Below are positions 34,033 to 42,762 of a stretch of 63,647 nt of DNA, piece by piece (the first letter of the stretch is position 1; each line of letters begins with the position of its first letter). Origin of the DNA: an uncultured Pelagibacteraceae bacterium (GTDB lineage Bacteria; Pseudomonadota; Alphaproteobacteria; Pelagibacterales; Pelagibacteraceae). The notes beneath the pieces were generated by a model, which saw nothing but the letters and a program-made list of their open reading frames with translations, was not told the DNA's origin and did no database searches. The DNA is taken from NCBI GenBank assembly GCA_902636075.1, contig CACPQM010000009.1:1-63647 (forward strand), read 5' to 3'. The translations under genes were made by a program, and so were the position numbers.

Positions 34033-35970
34033 ATGAACAAGATTTTATCACAAGCTATTAGGAAAGCTGTCTCTGATTATACACCAAGTGTGAATCAAAA
34101 TCCTAAAGATAAAAGATTAGATTTATTTTCTCTTAATAGTGAAACAGAACTATTTCAAAATTCAAAAGGCATAACAATTAAAATTGATAGAAGCAGAGAT
34201 GATAATTTAACTGACTTTGGAAAAGCTACTCTTAAAGACAGATACTTAGGAGCCAATGAATCTTTCCAGGATTTATTTGCTAGAGTTGCAAGTCATTATG
34301 CTGACGATAATTTACATGCTCAAAGATTATATAACTATATTAGCAACCTATGGTTCATGCCAGCAACACCAGTTTTATCAAATGGAGGAACTACAAGAGG
34401 ATTACCGATATCTTGTTTTCTAAATGAAGCAAGCGATAGTCTTAATGGTATTCTTGATCTATGGAGTGAGAATGTTTGGCTTGCAGCACGTGGCGGAGGT
34501 ATTGGAAGCTACTGGGGAAATCTTAGATCAATAGGGGAGAAAATTGGAAGAGTTGGTAAAACCTCAGGAATAATTCCATTTATAAAAGTAATGGACTCTT
34601 TAACAATGGCAATTAGCCAGGGTTCATTAAGAAGAGGTTCTGCGGCCTGTTATATACCTATAGATCATCCAGAAATTGAGGAGTTTATTGAGATGAGAAG
34701 ACCAACTGGAGGAGATCCTAATAGAAAATCATTAAATTTACACCACGGTGTTTTAGTTTCAGATGCTTTCATGAGAGCTGTTGAACTTGATGAGCAATGG
34801 GGACTTAAAAGTCCAAAAGATGGAGCGGTTCAAGCAACAGTCTCTGCAAGAAATTTATGGATAAGATTATTAACTGCAAGAATTGAAACAGGAGAACCAT
34901 ACATTATTTTCATTGATACTGTTAACAGACAAATTCCTCAACACCATAAACTTGCTGGTCTTAATGTTAAAACTTCAAATCTTTGTAGTGAGATTACACT
35001 TCCAACAGGAATTGATAAAGATGGAAGAGATAGAACTGCTGTATGCTGTTTATCATCTTTAAATGTAGAGAAGTACGATGAGTGGAAAGATGATGAAAAC
35101 TTTATACAAGATGTCATGAGGTTCCTAGACAACGTTATGACTGATTTTATAGAAAATGCACCTGAGCAATTTAGTGATGCAACATATTCAGCAATGAGAG
35201 AACGAAGTGTTGGATTGGGTGTGATGGGACTTCATTCTTATTATCAAAAGAAAATGATCCCAATAGAATCTGTTATGAGTAAAGCTTGGAACAAAAAGAT
35301 CTTTGAGCACATTCATAAAAATGTAGATAAAGCATCTAAAGATTTGGCAGAGGAAAGAGGGCCATGTCCAGATGCTGCAGATTATGGAATTATGGAGAGG
35401 TTTTCCAACAAAACTGCAATTGCTCCTACAGCATCTATATCTATTATATGTGGTGGAACTTCACCTGGTGTTGAGCCAATTGCTGCAAATAGTTTCACAC
35501 ATAAAACGCTTTCAGGATCTTTCAATGTACGTAACAAATATTTAAGAAAACTATTAGAAAAACATGGAAAAGATACAGATGAAGTTTGGTCAAGCATTAC
35601 AACTAACCAGGGATCAGTGTCACATTTAGATTTTTTAACTCAAGATGAAAAAGACGTTTTTAAAACAGCTTTTGAGTTAGACCAGAGATGGCTTGTTGAT
35701 TTGAGTGCAGACAGAACACCTCATATTTCTCAAGCTCAATCTATTAACTTATTTTTACCAGCAGACGTACACAAAAGGGACTTACATCAAATCCACTTCC
35801 AAGCTTGGAAGAAAGGTTTGAAGAGTCTTTATTACTGCAGGTCTAAATCAATACAACGTGCTGAAAATGTTAATGATGCAAATTCAACTGACATTGCAGC
35901 AAACGTTTATAAATCAAAAGAAGAAAGTAATAACCAACAAGATTATGAGGAGTGTTTATCGTGTCAGTAG
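34033..35970 (+). CDS. nrdA: Ribonucleotide reductase class I alpha subunit
   Basis: Catalytic subunit that reduces ribonucleoside diphosphates. The 645 residues hold Cys128 (PISCF) and Cys339 (AVCCLSS) as the active-site redox pair, Asn316/Cys318/Glu320 in SNLCSE as the radical site, the Tyr-Tyr relay in SLYYCRS, and a C-terminal CLSC pair. There is no N-terminal ATP cone: the conserved core starts within about 100 residues. Allosteric overall-activity control by dATP through a cone is thus not expected. A good ribosome site precedes the ATG, and nrdB overlaps its 3' end. Confidence 0.95.
   Translation: MNKILSQAIRKAVSDYTPSVNQNPKDKRLDLFSLNSETELFQNSKGITIKIDRSRDDNLTDFGKATLKDRYLGANESFQDLFARVASHYADDNLHAQRLYNYISNLWFMPATPVLSNGGTTRGLPISCFLNEASDSLNGILDLWSENVWLAARGGGIGSYWGNLRSIGEKIGRVGKTSGIIPFIKVMDSLTMAISQGSLRRGSAACYIPIDHPEIEEFIEMRRPTGGDPNRKSLNLHHGVLVSDAFMRAVELDEQWGLKSPKDGAVQATVSARNLWIRLLTARIETGEPYIIFIDTVNRQIPQHHKLAGLNVKTSNLCSEITLPTGIDKDGRDRTAVCCLSSLNVEKYDEWKDDENFIQDVMRFLDNVMTDFIENAPEQFSDATYSAMRERSVGLGVMGLHSYYQKKMIPIESVMSKAWNKKIFEHIHKNVDKASKDLAEERGPCPDAADYGIMERFSNKTAIAPTASISIICGGTSPGVEPIAANSFTHKTLSGSFNVRNKYLRKLLEKHGKDTDEVWSSITTNQGSVSHLDFLTQDEKDVFKTAFELDQRWLVDLSADRTPHISQAQSINLFLPADVHKRDLHQIHFQAWKKGLKSLYYCRSKSIQRAENVNDANSTDIAANVYKSKEESNNQQDYEECLSCQ
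35947..35952 (+). promoter_or_regulatory. Shine-Dalgarno of nrdB inside nrdA
   Basis: GAGGAG at 35947-35952, 8 bp before GTG 35961. The spacing favours GTG 35961 over the in-frame GTG at 35952 as the nrdB start. Confidence 0.6.
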
Positions 35971-36968
35971 CAGAAAAAATAAATAAGGAAATAATTCAAC
36001 CAAAAAAAATGGGTTTATTAGTTGAGAACCCAGTTTACAAACCTTTTAGATATCCATGGTGTTATGATGCTTGGTTAACTCAACAGAGAATTCATTGGTT
36101 GCCTGAAGAGGTTCCACTAGGAGATGATGTAAGAGATTGGCAAAAAAACTTATCACAACCTGAAAAAAATTTATTAACTCAAATTTTTAGATTTTTTACT
36201 CAAGCTGATGTAGAAGTTAATAACTGTTACCTAAGACACTACACGACTGTATTTAAACCAACTGAAGTACTAATGATGATGACTGCATTTGCATCTATGG
36301 AAACCGTTCATGTTGCAGCTTACTCACATCTTTTAGATACTATTGGAATGCCAGAGTCAGAATATTCAGCTTTCATGAAGTATAAAGAAATGAAAGATAA
36401 ATATGATTACATGCAAGGATTTAATGTAAATTCAAAAGAAGATATTGCAAAAACAGTTGCAGTATTTAGTGCATTCACAGAGGGTCTGCAATTATTTGCA
36501 AGCTTTGCAATCTTACTTAACTTCCCAAGACACAATAAGATGAAGGGCATGGGCCAAATTGTTACTTGGTCAGTAAGAGACGAAACACTTCATTGCAATT
36601 CAATGATTAGAATCTTTAAGGAGTTTATTAAAGAAAATCCTGAAATATGGACACCAAAACTTAAAAAAGAACTTTATGAAGCATGCAGAACTATTGTAGA
36701 GCACGAAGACTCTTTTATTGATTTAGCTTTTGAAATGGGACCTATGGAGGGATTAACCGCTAAAGAAGTTAAAGATTATATAAGATTTATTGCAAATAGA
36801 AGATTAGACCAGTTAGGTTTAGAACCCATTTATGATGTTCAAAAAAATCCACTGACTTGGCTTGATACAATGTTGAATGCAGTGGAACATATGAACTTCT
36901 TTGAAGGTAGAGCAACTGAATATTCTAAAGCATCTACAAGAGGATCTTGGACGGAAGCGTTTAGTTAA
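35961..36968 (+). CDS. nrdB: Ribonucleotide reductase class I beta subunit
   Basis: Radical-generating di-iron subunit. With the GTG start at 35961 it has 335 residues (338 if the GTG at 35952 is used). Ligands and radical Tyr are in register with E. coli NrdB: Asp in QADVEV, Glu-xx-His-xxx-Tyr in METVHVAAY (metal ligands plus radical Tyr), Glu in FTEGLQ, and Glu-xx-His in RDETLH. It is thus an ordinary tyrosyl-radical enzyme, not the Phe-containing Mn/Fe class. No ATP cone is fused here either. It overlaps nrdA by 10 bp. Confidence 0.94.
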   Translation: MSVAEKINKEIIQPKKMGLLVENPVYKPFRYPWCYDAWLTQQRIHWLPEEVPLGDDVRDWQKNLSQPEKNLLTQIFRFFTQADVEVNNCYLRHYTTVFKPTEVLMMMTAFASMETVHVAAYSHLLDTIGMPESEYSAFMKYKEMKDKYDYMQGFNVNSKEDIAKTVAVFSAFTEGLQLFASFAILLNFPRHNKMKGMGQIVTWSVRDETLHCNSMIRIFKEFIKENPEIWTPKLKKELYEACRTIVEHEDSFIDLAFEMGPMEGLTAKEVKDYIRFIANRRLDQLGLEPIYDVQKNPLTWLDTMLNAVEHMNFFEGRATEYSKASTRGSWTEAFS

Positions 36969-37042
36969 AAAAAACCACACGTGCGGAAGAAAGTAGCTGA
37001 ATAAGCATGAGTGATAATATTGATTTTATTAGATAATTTTCA

Positions 37043-37798
37043 TTAAAACTCATGATTATTTATTTTAATGCTAATAGCCTTGTAAATATCAACAAGAACT
37101 TCATAAAAAGTTAATGATATGAAGTAAATATTTGAGATTACCCATATTGTTAAAAATAATAAATCAAAATTATTTTCAATTATATAAAATGAAGTAGTCA
37201 AAATTTTAAACGATGAGACAAACCATAAAATCATAAAAATAATAGAATAAATTTTTAACTTCTTAACTCTAAGTGGATGGAGATACTTTATTGGTATAAA
37301 TTTTAGAACAATACATGCTGATATTATTATTAGGTTTACTATTTGGTTGAATTCAAAAAAATAAAGATAAAGGAGCAGTATATTCCAAATACAAGGAAAT
37401 CCTCTGTAAAAATTTTCTGATGTCATCAAATTAAGGTTAGAATATGAAATCGCAGATATTATTAAAATTATTAATGGAATTAAAATCACAAATGAAAAAG
37501 GAACTATATTAAACCAAAATATCATTATTGATGGGATTATTATATAATTAAAAAAATCAATAACACTGTCTAACATTTTTCCATCAATATTTTCTACATA
37601 CTTTGAGACATTTAATTTTCTTGCTAGAGTTCCATCTATAGCATCAATGATAAGAGCAATTCCAAGACAGATAAACGCTGATTTCTGATCGTTTTTAAAA
37701 ATATATGTTAAAGACAAGAAGCCAGCAATCAGACCTGTACAGGTTAAAATATGCACAAGCCAAGCTTTAATAAAATTAATTCTAAATTTATAAGTCAT
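37043..37798 (-). CDS. pcs: Phosphatidylcholine synthase (CDP-alcohol phosphatidyltransferase)
   Basis: Membrane enzyme that joins CDP-diacylglycerol and choline to phosphatidylcholine. The 251 residues hold about eight helices and the CDP-alcohol motif with Asp52, Asp55, Gly56, Ala59, Arg60, then Gly73, Asp77 and Asp81. The longer spacer between Arg60 and Gly73, and the AWLVHILTCTG opening, fit Pcs rather than PgsA or PssA. Phosphatidylcholine synthesis is common in alphaproteobacteria, and free choline would need import. It is 32 bp downstream of prpC but likely unrelated. The specificity call is by motif only. Confidence 0.83.
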   Translation of the reverse strand: MTYKFRINFIKAWLVHILTCTGLIAGFLSLTYIFKNDQKSAFICLGIALIIDAIDGTLARKLNVSKYVENIDGKMLDSVIDFFNYIIIPSIMIFWFNIVPFSFVILIPLIILIISAISYSNLNLMTSENFYRGFPCIWNILLLYLYFFEFNQIVNLIIISACIVLKFIPIKYLHPLRVKKLKIYSIIFMILWFVSSFKILTTSFYIIENNFDLLFLTIWVISNIYFISLTFYEVLVDIYKAISIKINNHEF

Positions 37799-37830
37799 AA
37801 TAAAGTTAATTCTTCTATTTTTATAAAATT

Positions 37831-38955
37831 TTATCTTTGGTTTAATTGTAGAACCCTACGGTGTTTGCTACCTTTATAGCTAGCTAGTGGTCTAATTAGC
37901 TTATTTGCAGCATGCTGTTCTATAATATGAGCTGACCAACCAGTAATTCTTGAAATTACAAAAATTGGTGTAAAGAAATCAGTATCAAAACCCATTAAAT
38001 GATAAGTCGGTCCAGTAGGGTAATCCACATTTGGATGAATATTTTTTCTATCAATCATTACTTTTTCTACGATGTCATAAATTTTTTCAAACTTTTTATC
38101 TTTTTTAATCTTTGCAACTTTTCCAAAATATTCTCTCATTGTAGGAACTCTTGAATCTCCACTTTTGTAAACTCTATGCCCGAAGCCCATTACAACATCT
38201 TTATTGTCTAAAGCTTTATTTATCCATTTAAGTGCATTCTCTGGTTTTTTGATTTTATTCATCATATGCATAACTTCTTCGTTAGCTCCTCCATGTAGAG
38301 GTCCTTTTAAACTTGCTATAGCACCAGTAATTGCACCATGAATATCAGATAAACTGCTTGTTATTGTTCTTGCTGTAAAAGTTGAAACATTAAAACTGTG
38401 TTCTGCATATAAAATTAAAGATACATCAAACGCTTTCACTATATCTTTGTTTGGAACCTTTCCAAAACACATATGAAAAAAATTTTCTGAAAAAGATAGG
38501 TTTTTTTTGGGTGGAATAATTTTTTTTCCTTTCCTTGCTCTGTAAAATGCAGCTAGAGCAACTGGCATTTTTGCAAAAATTCTCATAACTTTTCGCATAT
38601 TGGCTTTAGGGGAATTATCCTTGGTTTCTTTGTCTTCAAGCCCCATAATACTAACTGCTGTTCTAGCAACATCCATAGGGTGAGCTTTTTTAGGAAATTT
38701 TTTGATATCATCTAATAATGTTTTAGATAGCTTTCTCTCTTTTCTTTCTTCTTTTTCAAATTTCTTTAATTGTCTTTTGGTTGGTAATTCACTATTGAGG
38801 ATTAGATAAGCGACCTCTTCAAATTTACATTTCGCACATAAATCTTGAGCGGCATATCCTCTATATGTCAAAGAATTAATTTCTGGCATTACTTTGGAAA
38901 CTTCTGTTTCGTCAACAACTATACCTAGTAAACCTTTTTTGATATCATCACTCAT
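37831..38955 (-). CDS. prpC: 2-methylcitrate synthase / citrate synthase
   Basis: Condenses propionyl-CoA (or acetyl-CoA) with oxaloacetate. The 374 residues carry the catalytic His in KGPLHGGANEEV and in GFGHRVYKSGDSR, and the Asp region in RITGWSAHIIEQ. It is the last gene of prpD-prpB-prpC on the minus strand, with the start overlapping the prpB stop by one base, so the methylcitrate role is favoured by context. By sequence alone it could also make citrate. Confidence 0.9.
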   Translation of the reverse strand: MSDDIKKGLLGIVVDETEVSKVMPEINSLTYRGYAAQDLCAKCKFEEVAYLILNSELPTKRQLKKFEKEERKERKLSKTLLDDIKKFPKKAHPMDVARTAVSIMGLEDKETKDNSPKANMRKVMRIFAKMPVALAAFYRARKGKKIIPPKKNLSFSENFFHMCFGKVPNKDIVKAFDVSLILYAEHSFNVSTFTARTITSSLSDIHGAITGAIASLKGPLHGGANEEVMHMMNKIKKPENALKWINKALDNKDVVMGFGHRVYKSGDSRVPTMREYFGKVAKIKKDKKFEKIYDIVEKVMIDRKNIHPNVDYPTGPTYHLMGFDTDFFTPIFVISRITGWSAHIIEQHAANKLIRPLASYKGSKHRRVLQLNQR

Positions 38956-39851
38956 TATTCATGCCCGTCTGTGTTAAAATTATAAATCTTTTCGTCCAAA
39001 GCATTATATTTTTCGTATTCTACTAAATCATACAATCTTTTCCGAGTTTGCATTTTATCAATAATATTGTTTTGATGTCCATCAGCAAAAATGGCACGTA
39101 AACCATCTTCAACATTTTTCATTGCTAGTCTTTGAGTAGAAACAGGATAAATAACTATATTATATCCTAAGTCTTCAAGTTGCTTATAATTGAGTAATTT
39201 TGATTTTCCAAACTCTGTCATGTTTGCTAAAAGATAACAATCAAGGGATTTTCTAACAAATTCAAATTCCTTCTCATCTTCTAGAGCTTCTGGAAATATT
39301 ACCTCAGCACCCGCATCAATATAAGCCTTGCATCTATCAATCATACTATCAATTCCTTCAACACTTTTTGCATCTGATCTAGCTATGATTTTAAAATTAT
39401 TGTCTTTTCTGGATCTTACACATTCTTTTATCTTAGAAACCATTTTTTCTTTTGAAATAAGCTCTTTGTTATCTAGATGACCACATCTTTTTTGTTCTAT
39501 TTGATCCTCTAAATGAACAGCGGCAACTCCAAATTCTTCAAATGTCTCAATTGTTTCTTTGCATGATTTAAATCCAGTATCGATGTCAACTATTGTTGGA
39601 AGATTTGTTACTCTAGAGATTAAATAAGACCTAGTACTAACATCTTGAAGAGTTGTTAAACCAATATCTGGAAAGCCTAAATCATTTGCCATTACACCTC
39701 CAGAAACATAAACTGCATCATAACCAATTTCTTCTATCAATTTTGCTGTTAAAGGATTATACGCACCTGGTACTCTAAGAATTTTTTTAGATTTAAGTTT
39801 AGCATCTAAATCAATTCTCTTTTGGGTTAAATCTTTTTCAACAAAATGCAT
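38955..39851 (-). CDS. prpB: 2-methylisocitrate lyase
   Basis: Splits 2-methylisocitrate into pyruvate and succinate. The 298 residues are of the ICL/PEP mutase fold: GYDAVYVSGGVMAN, the Mg-binding DIDTGF near 94-99, and the catalytic Cys loop QKRCGHLDNKELI (KRCGH, where most have KKCGH). Downstream come RSDAKSVEGID and a MTEFGKS segment typical of PrpB. It sits between prpD (no gap) and prpC (1-bp overlap), completing a methylcitrate cycle for propionyl-CoA. Confidence 0.93.
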   Translation of the reverse strand: MHFVEKDLTQKRIDLDAKLKSKKILRVPGAYNPLTAKLIEEIGYDAVYVSGGVMANDLGFPDIGLTTLQDVSTRSYLISRVTNLPTIVDIDTGFKSCKETIETFEEFGVAAVHLEDQIEQKRCGHLDNKELISKEKMVSKIKECVRSRKDNNFKIIARSDAKSVEGIDSMIDRCKAYIDAGAEVIFPEALEDEKEFEFVRKSLDCYLLANMTEFGKSKLLNYKQLEDLGYNIVIYPVSTQRLAMKNVEDGLRAIFADGHQNNIIDKMQTRKRLYDLVEYEKYNALDEKIYNFNTDGHE

Positions 39852-41354
39852 TTAAAAAATACCTTTTTTATTATTTTTCTTTAAATATTTTCTATTTACT
39901 TCGATATTTAATTTATTAAGACTACCTTTCTTTAACCTTTTTAAATTTTGTACAGTTTTTATAAATCTATCACTTTCTTTTTTAGATAGTATTTTATTAG
40001 TCAAAGTTAAAAATTTCTTAATATAATCTTTTCTTTCAAAAGGTCTTGCTCCGTATGGATGTGCATCAGCTCTTTCAAGTTCCTCGGATATTTTTTTACC
40101 GTTATTTAAAGTAACAACAACTTTTGCTCCGAATGATTTCTTTTTGGGATCAGGGTGATGATATCTTTTAGTCCACTTTTTATCTTCATGAGTTTTTATA
40201 GATCTCCATATTTTAATTGTACTTTTTCTGTTGGCTCTTGATTTTGTATAAGACTTTATATGATGCCAATCCGCATCCTCTAAAGCGACAGCAAAAATAT
40301 ACATTATTGAGTGATCTAATGTTTCTCTCGAAGCATTTGGATCCATTTTTTGTGGATCGTTTGCTCCAGTACCAATTACAAAATGTGTATGATGGCTAGT
40401 AAAAATATCTATTTTTTTAATATTATTTAAATTTGAAATTTTTTTATTTAATTTTTTACCTATATCAATGAGTGCTTGCGCTTGATATTCTGCTGAGTAT
40501 TCTTTTGTGTATGTTTCTAAAATAGCTTTTTTAGGCTCATTTTTTTTTGGCAAAGGAACATAATATTTTGCGTTCTTACCGTCTAAAATTCTTGAAATAA
40601 CACTGTCTTCGCCTTCATAAATAGGACTAGGAGCACCTTCACCCCTCATTGCTCTATCAACTGCTTCTATCGCTAATTTACCAGCATGTGCAGGCGCATA
40701 TGCTTTCCAACTAGATATTTCTCCTTTTCTAGATTGACGAGTTGAAATTGAAACATGAAGAGCTTGTTGAACTGCTTGATAAATAGTTTCATTATTTAGT
40801 TTTAGCATTGAACCTATTCCTGCAGCAACGCTTGGTCCTAAATGTGCAATGTGATCAATTTTATGTTTATGAAGACAAATTCCTTTTACTAAGTTTACTT
40901 GAACTTCATAAGCAGTAATAATTCCTCTTAAAAGATCTAATCCACTTTTTTTAAGTTTTTCCCCTACAGCTAAGATTGGAGGAATGTTGTCACCTGGATG
41001 ACTATAGTCAGCTGCTAGAAAAGTATCATGAAAGTCTAATTCTCTTACTGCTGTTCCGTTTGCCCAAGCTGCCCATTCAGGATCAAATTTTACTTTAGAA
41101 TTAATTCCAAAAATTGTTGATCCTGACTTTCTTAAATGACCTTTAGCCATTTCTCTTGCAGATATAACTGGTTTTCTGTTTAATGAAGCAATAGCAACTG
41201 ACGCATTATCAATTATTCTATTGATGACCATATCTATTGAATCTTTATTTAACTTTGAATTATCACTTGCAATTTCTGCAATTTTCCATGCAAGCTGTCT
41301 CTTCTTTGGAAGATTTATTTTCGATGGGTATACTTTAATAGTGTTTAACAACAA
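39852..41354 (-). CDS. prpD: 2-methylcitrate dehydratase (MmgE/PrpD family)
   Basis: Dehydrates 2-methylcitrate to 2-methylaconitate. The 500 residues have the family features [34 protein letters not shown] in pieces around 80-115, then [33 protein letters not shown] and [14 protein letters not shown] in order. The C terminus is Lys-rich. It is the first gene of prpDBC. A separate aconitase is needed to hydrate methylaconitate; none is in the window. Confidence 0.92.
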   Translation of the reverse strand: MLLNTIKVYPSKINLPKKRQLAWKIAEIASDNSKLNKDSIDMVINRIIDNASVAIASLNRKPVISAREMAKGHLRKSGSTIFGINSKVKFDPEWAAWANGTAVRELDFHDTFLAADYSHPGDNIPPILAVGEKLKKSGLDLLRGIITAYEVQVNLVKGICLHKHKIDHIAHLGPSVAAGIGSMLKLNNETIYQAVQQALHVSISTRQSRKGEISSWKAYAPAHAGKLAIEAVDRAMRGEGAPSPIYEGEDSVISRILDGKNAKYYVPLPKKNEPKKAILETYTKEYSAEYQAQALIDIGKKLNKKISNLNNIKKIDIFTSHHTHFVIGTGANDPQKMDPNASRETLDHSIMYIFAVALEDADWHHIKSYTKSRANRKSTIKIWRSIKTHEDKKWTKRYHHPDPKKKSFGAKVVVTLNNGKKISEELERADAHPYGARPFERKDYIKKFLTLTNKILSKKESDRFIKTVQNLKRLKKGSLNKLNIEVNRKYLKKNNKKGIF

Positions 41355-41407
41355 AATGTCTCCTAGCTTATGATTTTGTTTTAATAGTTAAAATAAATTA
41401 ATCAATA

Positions 41408-42073
41408 TTAAAGATATTCAGTTATAATTTTCTCAATACCCACAAAATCTTTAACTAAGTGATTATGATATATTTCGCTAGATTTTTTTTCAGTATATCC
41501 ATATTTTAACAAAATTATTGGAATATCTGCAGCTTTAGCTGCGTTTGCATCTGTTTCACTATCCCCAATCATAATTGACCTATTTATATCACCATTTAAA
41601 ATTTCAATAGTAGTAGTCAAATGTCTAGGATCAGGTTTACAATATTCAAAAGTATTGAAACCGGCAACATATTCAAAGTAATCATAAATTCCAATTTTTT
41701 TTAAAAGGTCAACTGCTAAATGCTCAGTCTTATTAGTACATACAGCCATAGAAATATTTTCTTTTTTACACCATTTTAAAAAGATCTTTACACCATTTAT
41801 TAATTTGCTTTCATGAAATATATTTTCTCCATAGTAAGACAAAAATTCGTTTGTCATCTCGTTTTGAATTTTTTCATCAAACCATTTCCATTGTCCATTA
41901 GCTTTCGCCATCATTGCTTTTGCACCTCTACCAACAGCATTTTTTAATTCACCCAAAGTTTTTGTTGGATATCCAAATTTTTTCATAACATGATTGTGAG
42001 CACGAATTAAATCTGGAGCAGTATCAATTAAGGTACCATCTAGATCAAAGAGAATTGTTAATTTTTGTGTCAT
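41408..42073 (-). CDS. gph: HAD-family phosphatase, phosphoglycolate phosphatase-like
   Basis: Haloacid-dehalogenase phosphatase, 221 residues. Motif I is LFDLDGTLIDT near 8-18 (two catalytic Asp), motif II is AVCTNKT, motif III Lys in the YCKPDPRHL region, motif IV MIGDSETDANAAKAA. The C1 cap is helical. The best match in style is Gph, which removes 2-phosphoglycolate from DNA repair or oxygenase side reactions; related sugar phosphatases cannot be excluded. Divergent from the GlmU-like gene by 68 bp. Confidence 0.82.
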   Translation of the reverse strand: MTQKLTILFDLDGTLIDTAPDLIRAHNHVMKKFGYPTKTLGELKNAVGRGAKAMMAKANGQWKWFDEKIQNEMTNEFLSYYGENIFHESKLINGVKIFLKWCKKENISMAVCTNKTEHLAVDLLKKIGIYDYFEYVAGFNTFEYCKPDPRHLTTTIEILNGDINRSIMIGDSETDANAAKAADIPIILLKYGYTEKKSSEIYHNHLVKDFVGIEKIITEYL

Positions 42074-42141
42074 ATAAAAGTATTATTAAGAAATATATTG
42101 TGAATTAATTAAACTAATACCCAATTATATAAAAATATCAA

Positions 42142-42762
42142 ATGAAACAAAAAAAATTAATAAATACTCAGTCAGAGCTTAGGAAAAAATTTTTAAAAAA
42201 AGGTGTAAGAATGATAGCACCTGAAACAGTTTTTTTTTCAAAGAATACAAAAATAGGAAAAAATGTAACTATTGAACCTTATGTAGTAATCTCTGATAAA
42301 GTTTCAGTTGGAAACAATGTGAGAATTTTATCTTTTTCACATTTAGAAGGTGTAAAAATAGAAAATAATGTAAATGTTGGTCCTTATGCCAGGATAAGAC
42401 CTGGAACAGTACTTAAGACAGGATCAAAAGTTGGTAATTTTGTTGAGGTCAAAAAAAGTATCATAGGAAAAAATTCTAAAATTAATCATCTTTCATATGT
42501 AGGAGACTCTTTCTTTGGTAAAAAAGTTAATATTGGAGCAGGAACAATTACGTGTAATTATGATGGTGTTAAAAAAAACAAAACAATAATCGAGGATGAA
42601 GTATTTGTTGGTTCAAACTCATCCTTAGTCGCTCCAGTTAAACTTAAAAGCAAAAGTGTAGTTGGCGCAGGATCTGTTGTAAATAAAAATGTAAATAAAA
42701 ACTCATTAGCCTTAGCAAGAGCTGAACAAATTGAAATTAAAAATTATAAAAGAAAAAAATAA
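42142..42762 (+). CDS. GlmU acetyltransferase domain only (glucosamine-1-phosphate N-acetyltransferase)
   Basis: Left-handed beta-helix protein, 206 residues, matching only the C-terminal half of GlmU (normally about 450). Key parts are RIRPGTVLKTGSKVGNFVEVKKS in pieces near 84-106, His116 in NHLSYVGD (catalytic base), and NIGAGTITCNYDG near 130-142, then EDEVFVGSN. It should acetylate glucosamine-1-phosphate. The N-terminal uridylyltransferase domain is absent, and the ATG region shows no truncation scar, so the second step must come from another gene. It is directly followed by glmS (no gap), which supports the pathway. Confidence 0.87.
   Translation: MKQKKLINTQSELRKKFLKKGVRMIAPETVFFSKNTKIGKNVTIEPYVVISDKVSVGNNVRILSFSHLEGVKIENNVNVGPYARIRPGTVLKTGSKVGNFVEVKKSIIGKNSKINHLSYVGDSFFGKKVNIGAGTITCNYDGVKKNKTIIEDEVFVGSNSSLVAPVKLKSKSVVGAGSVVNKNVNKNSLALARAEQIEIKNYKRKK

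Noticed and set aside
36962..36990. Possible terminator between nrdB and pcs (CCGCACGTGTGG before a T-run, read on the minus strand)
   Set aside because: The stem has at most four pairs including a G-U, and it points against nrdB, so it is too weak to call.
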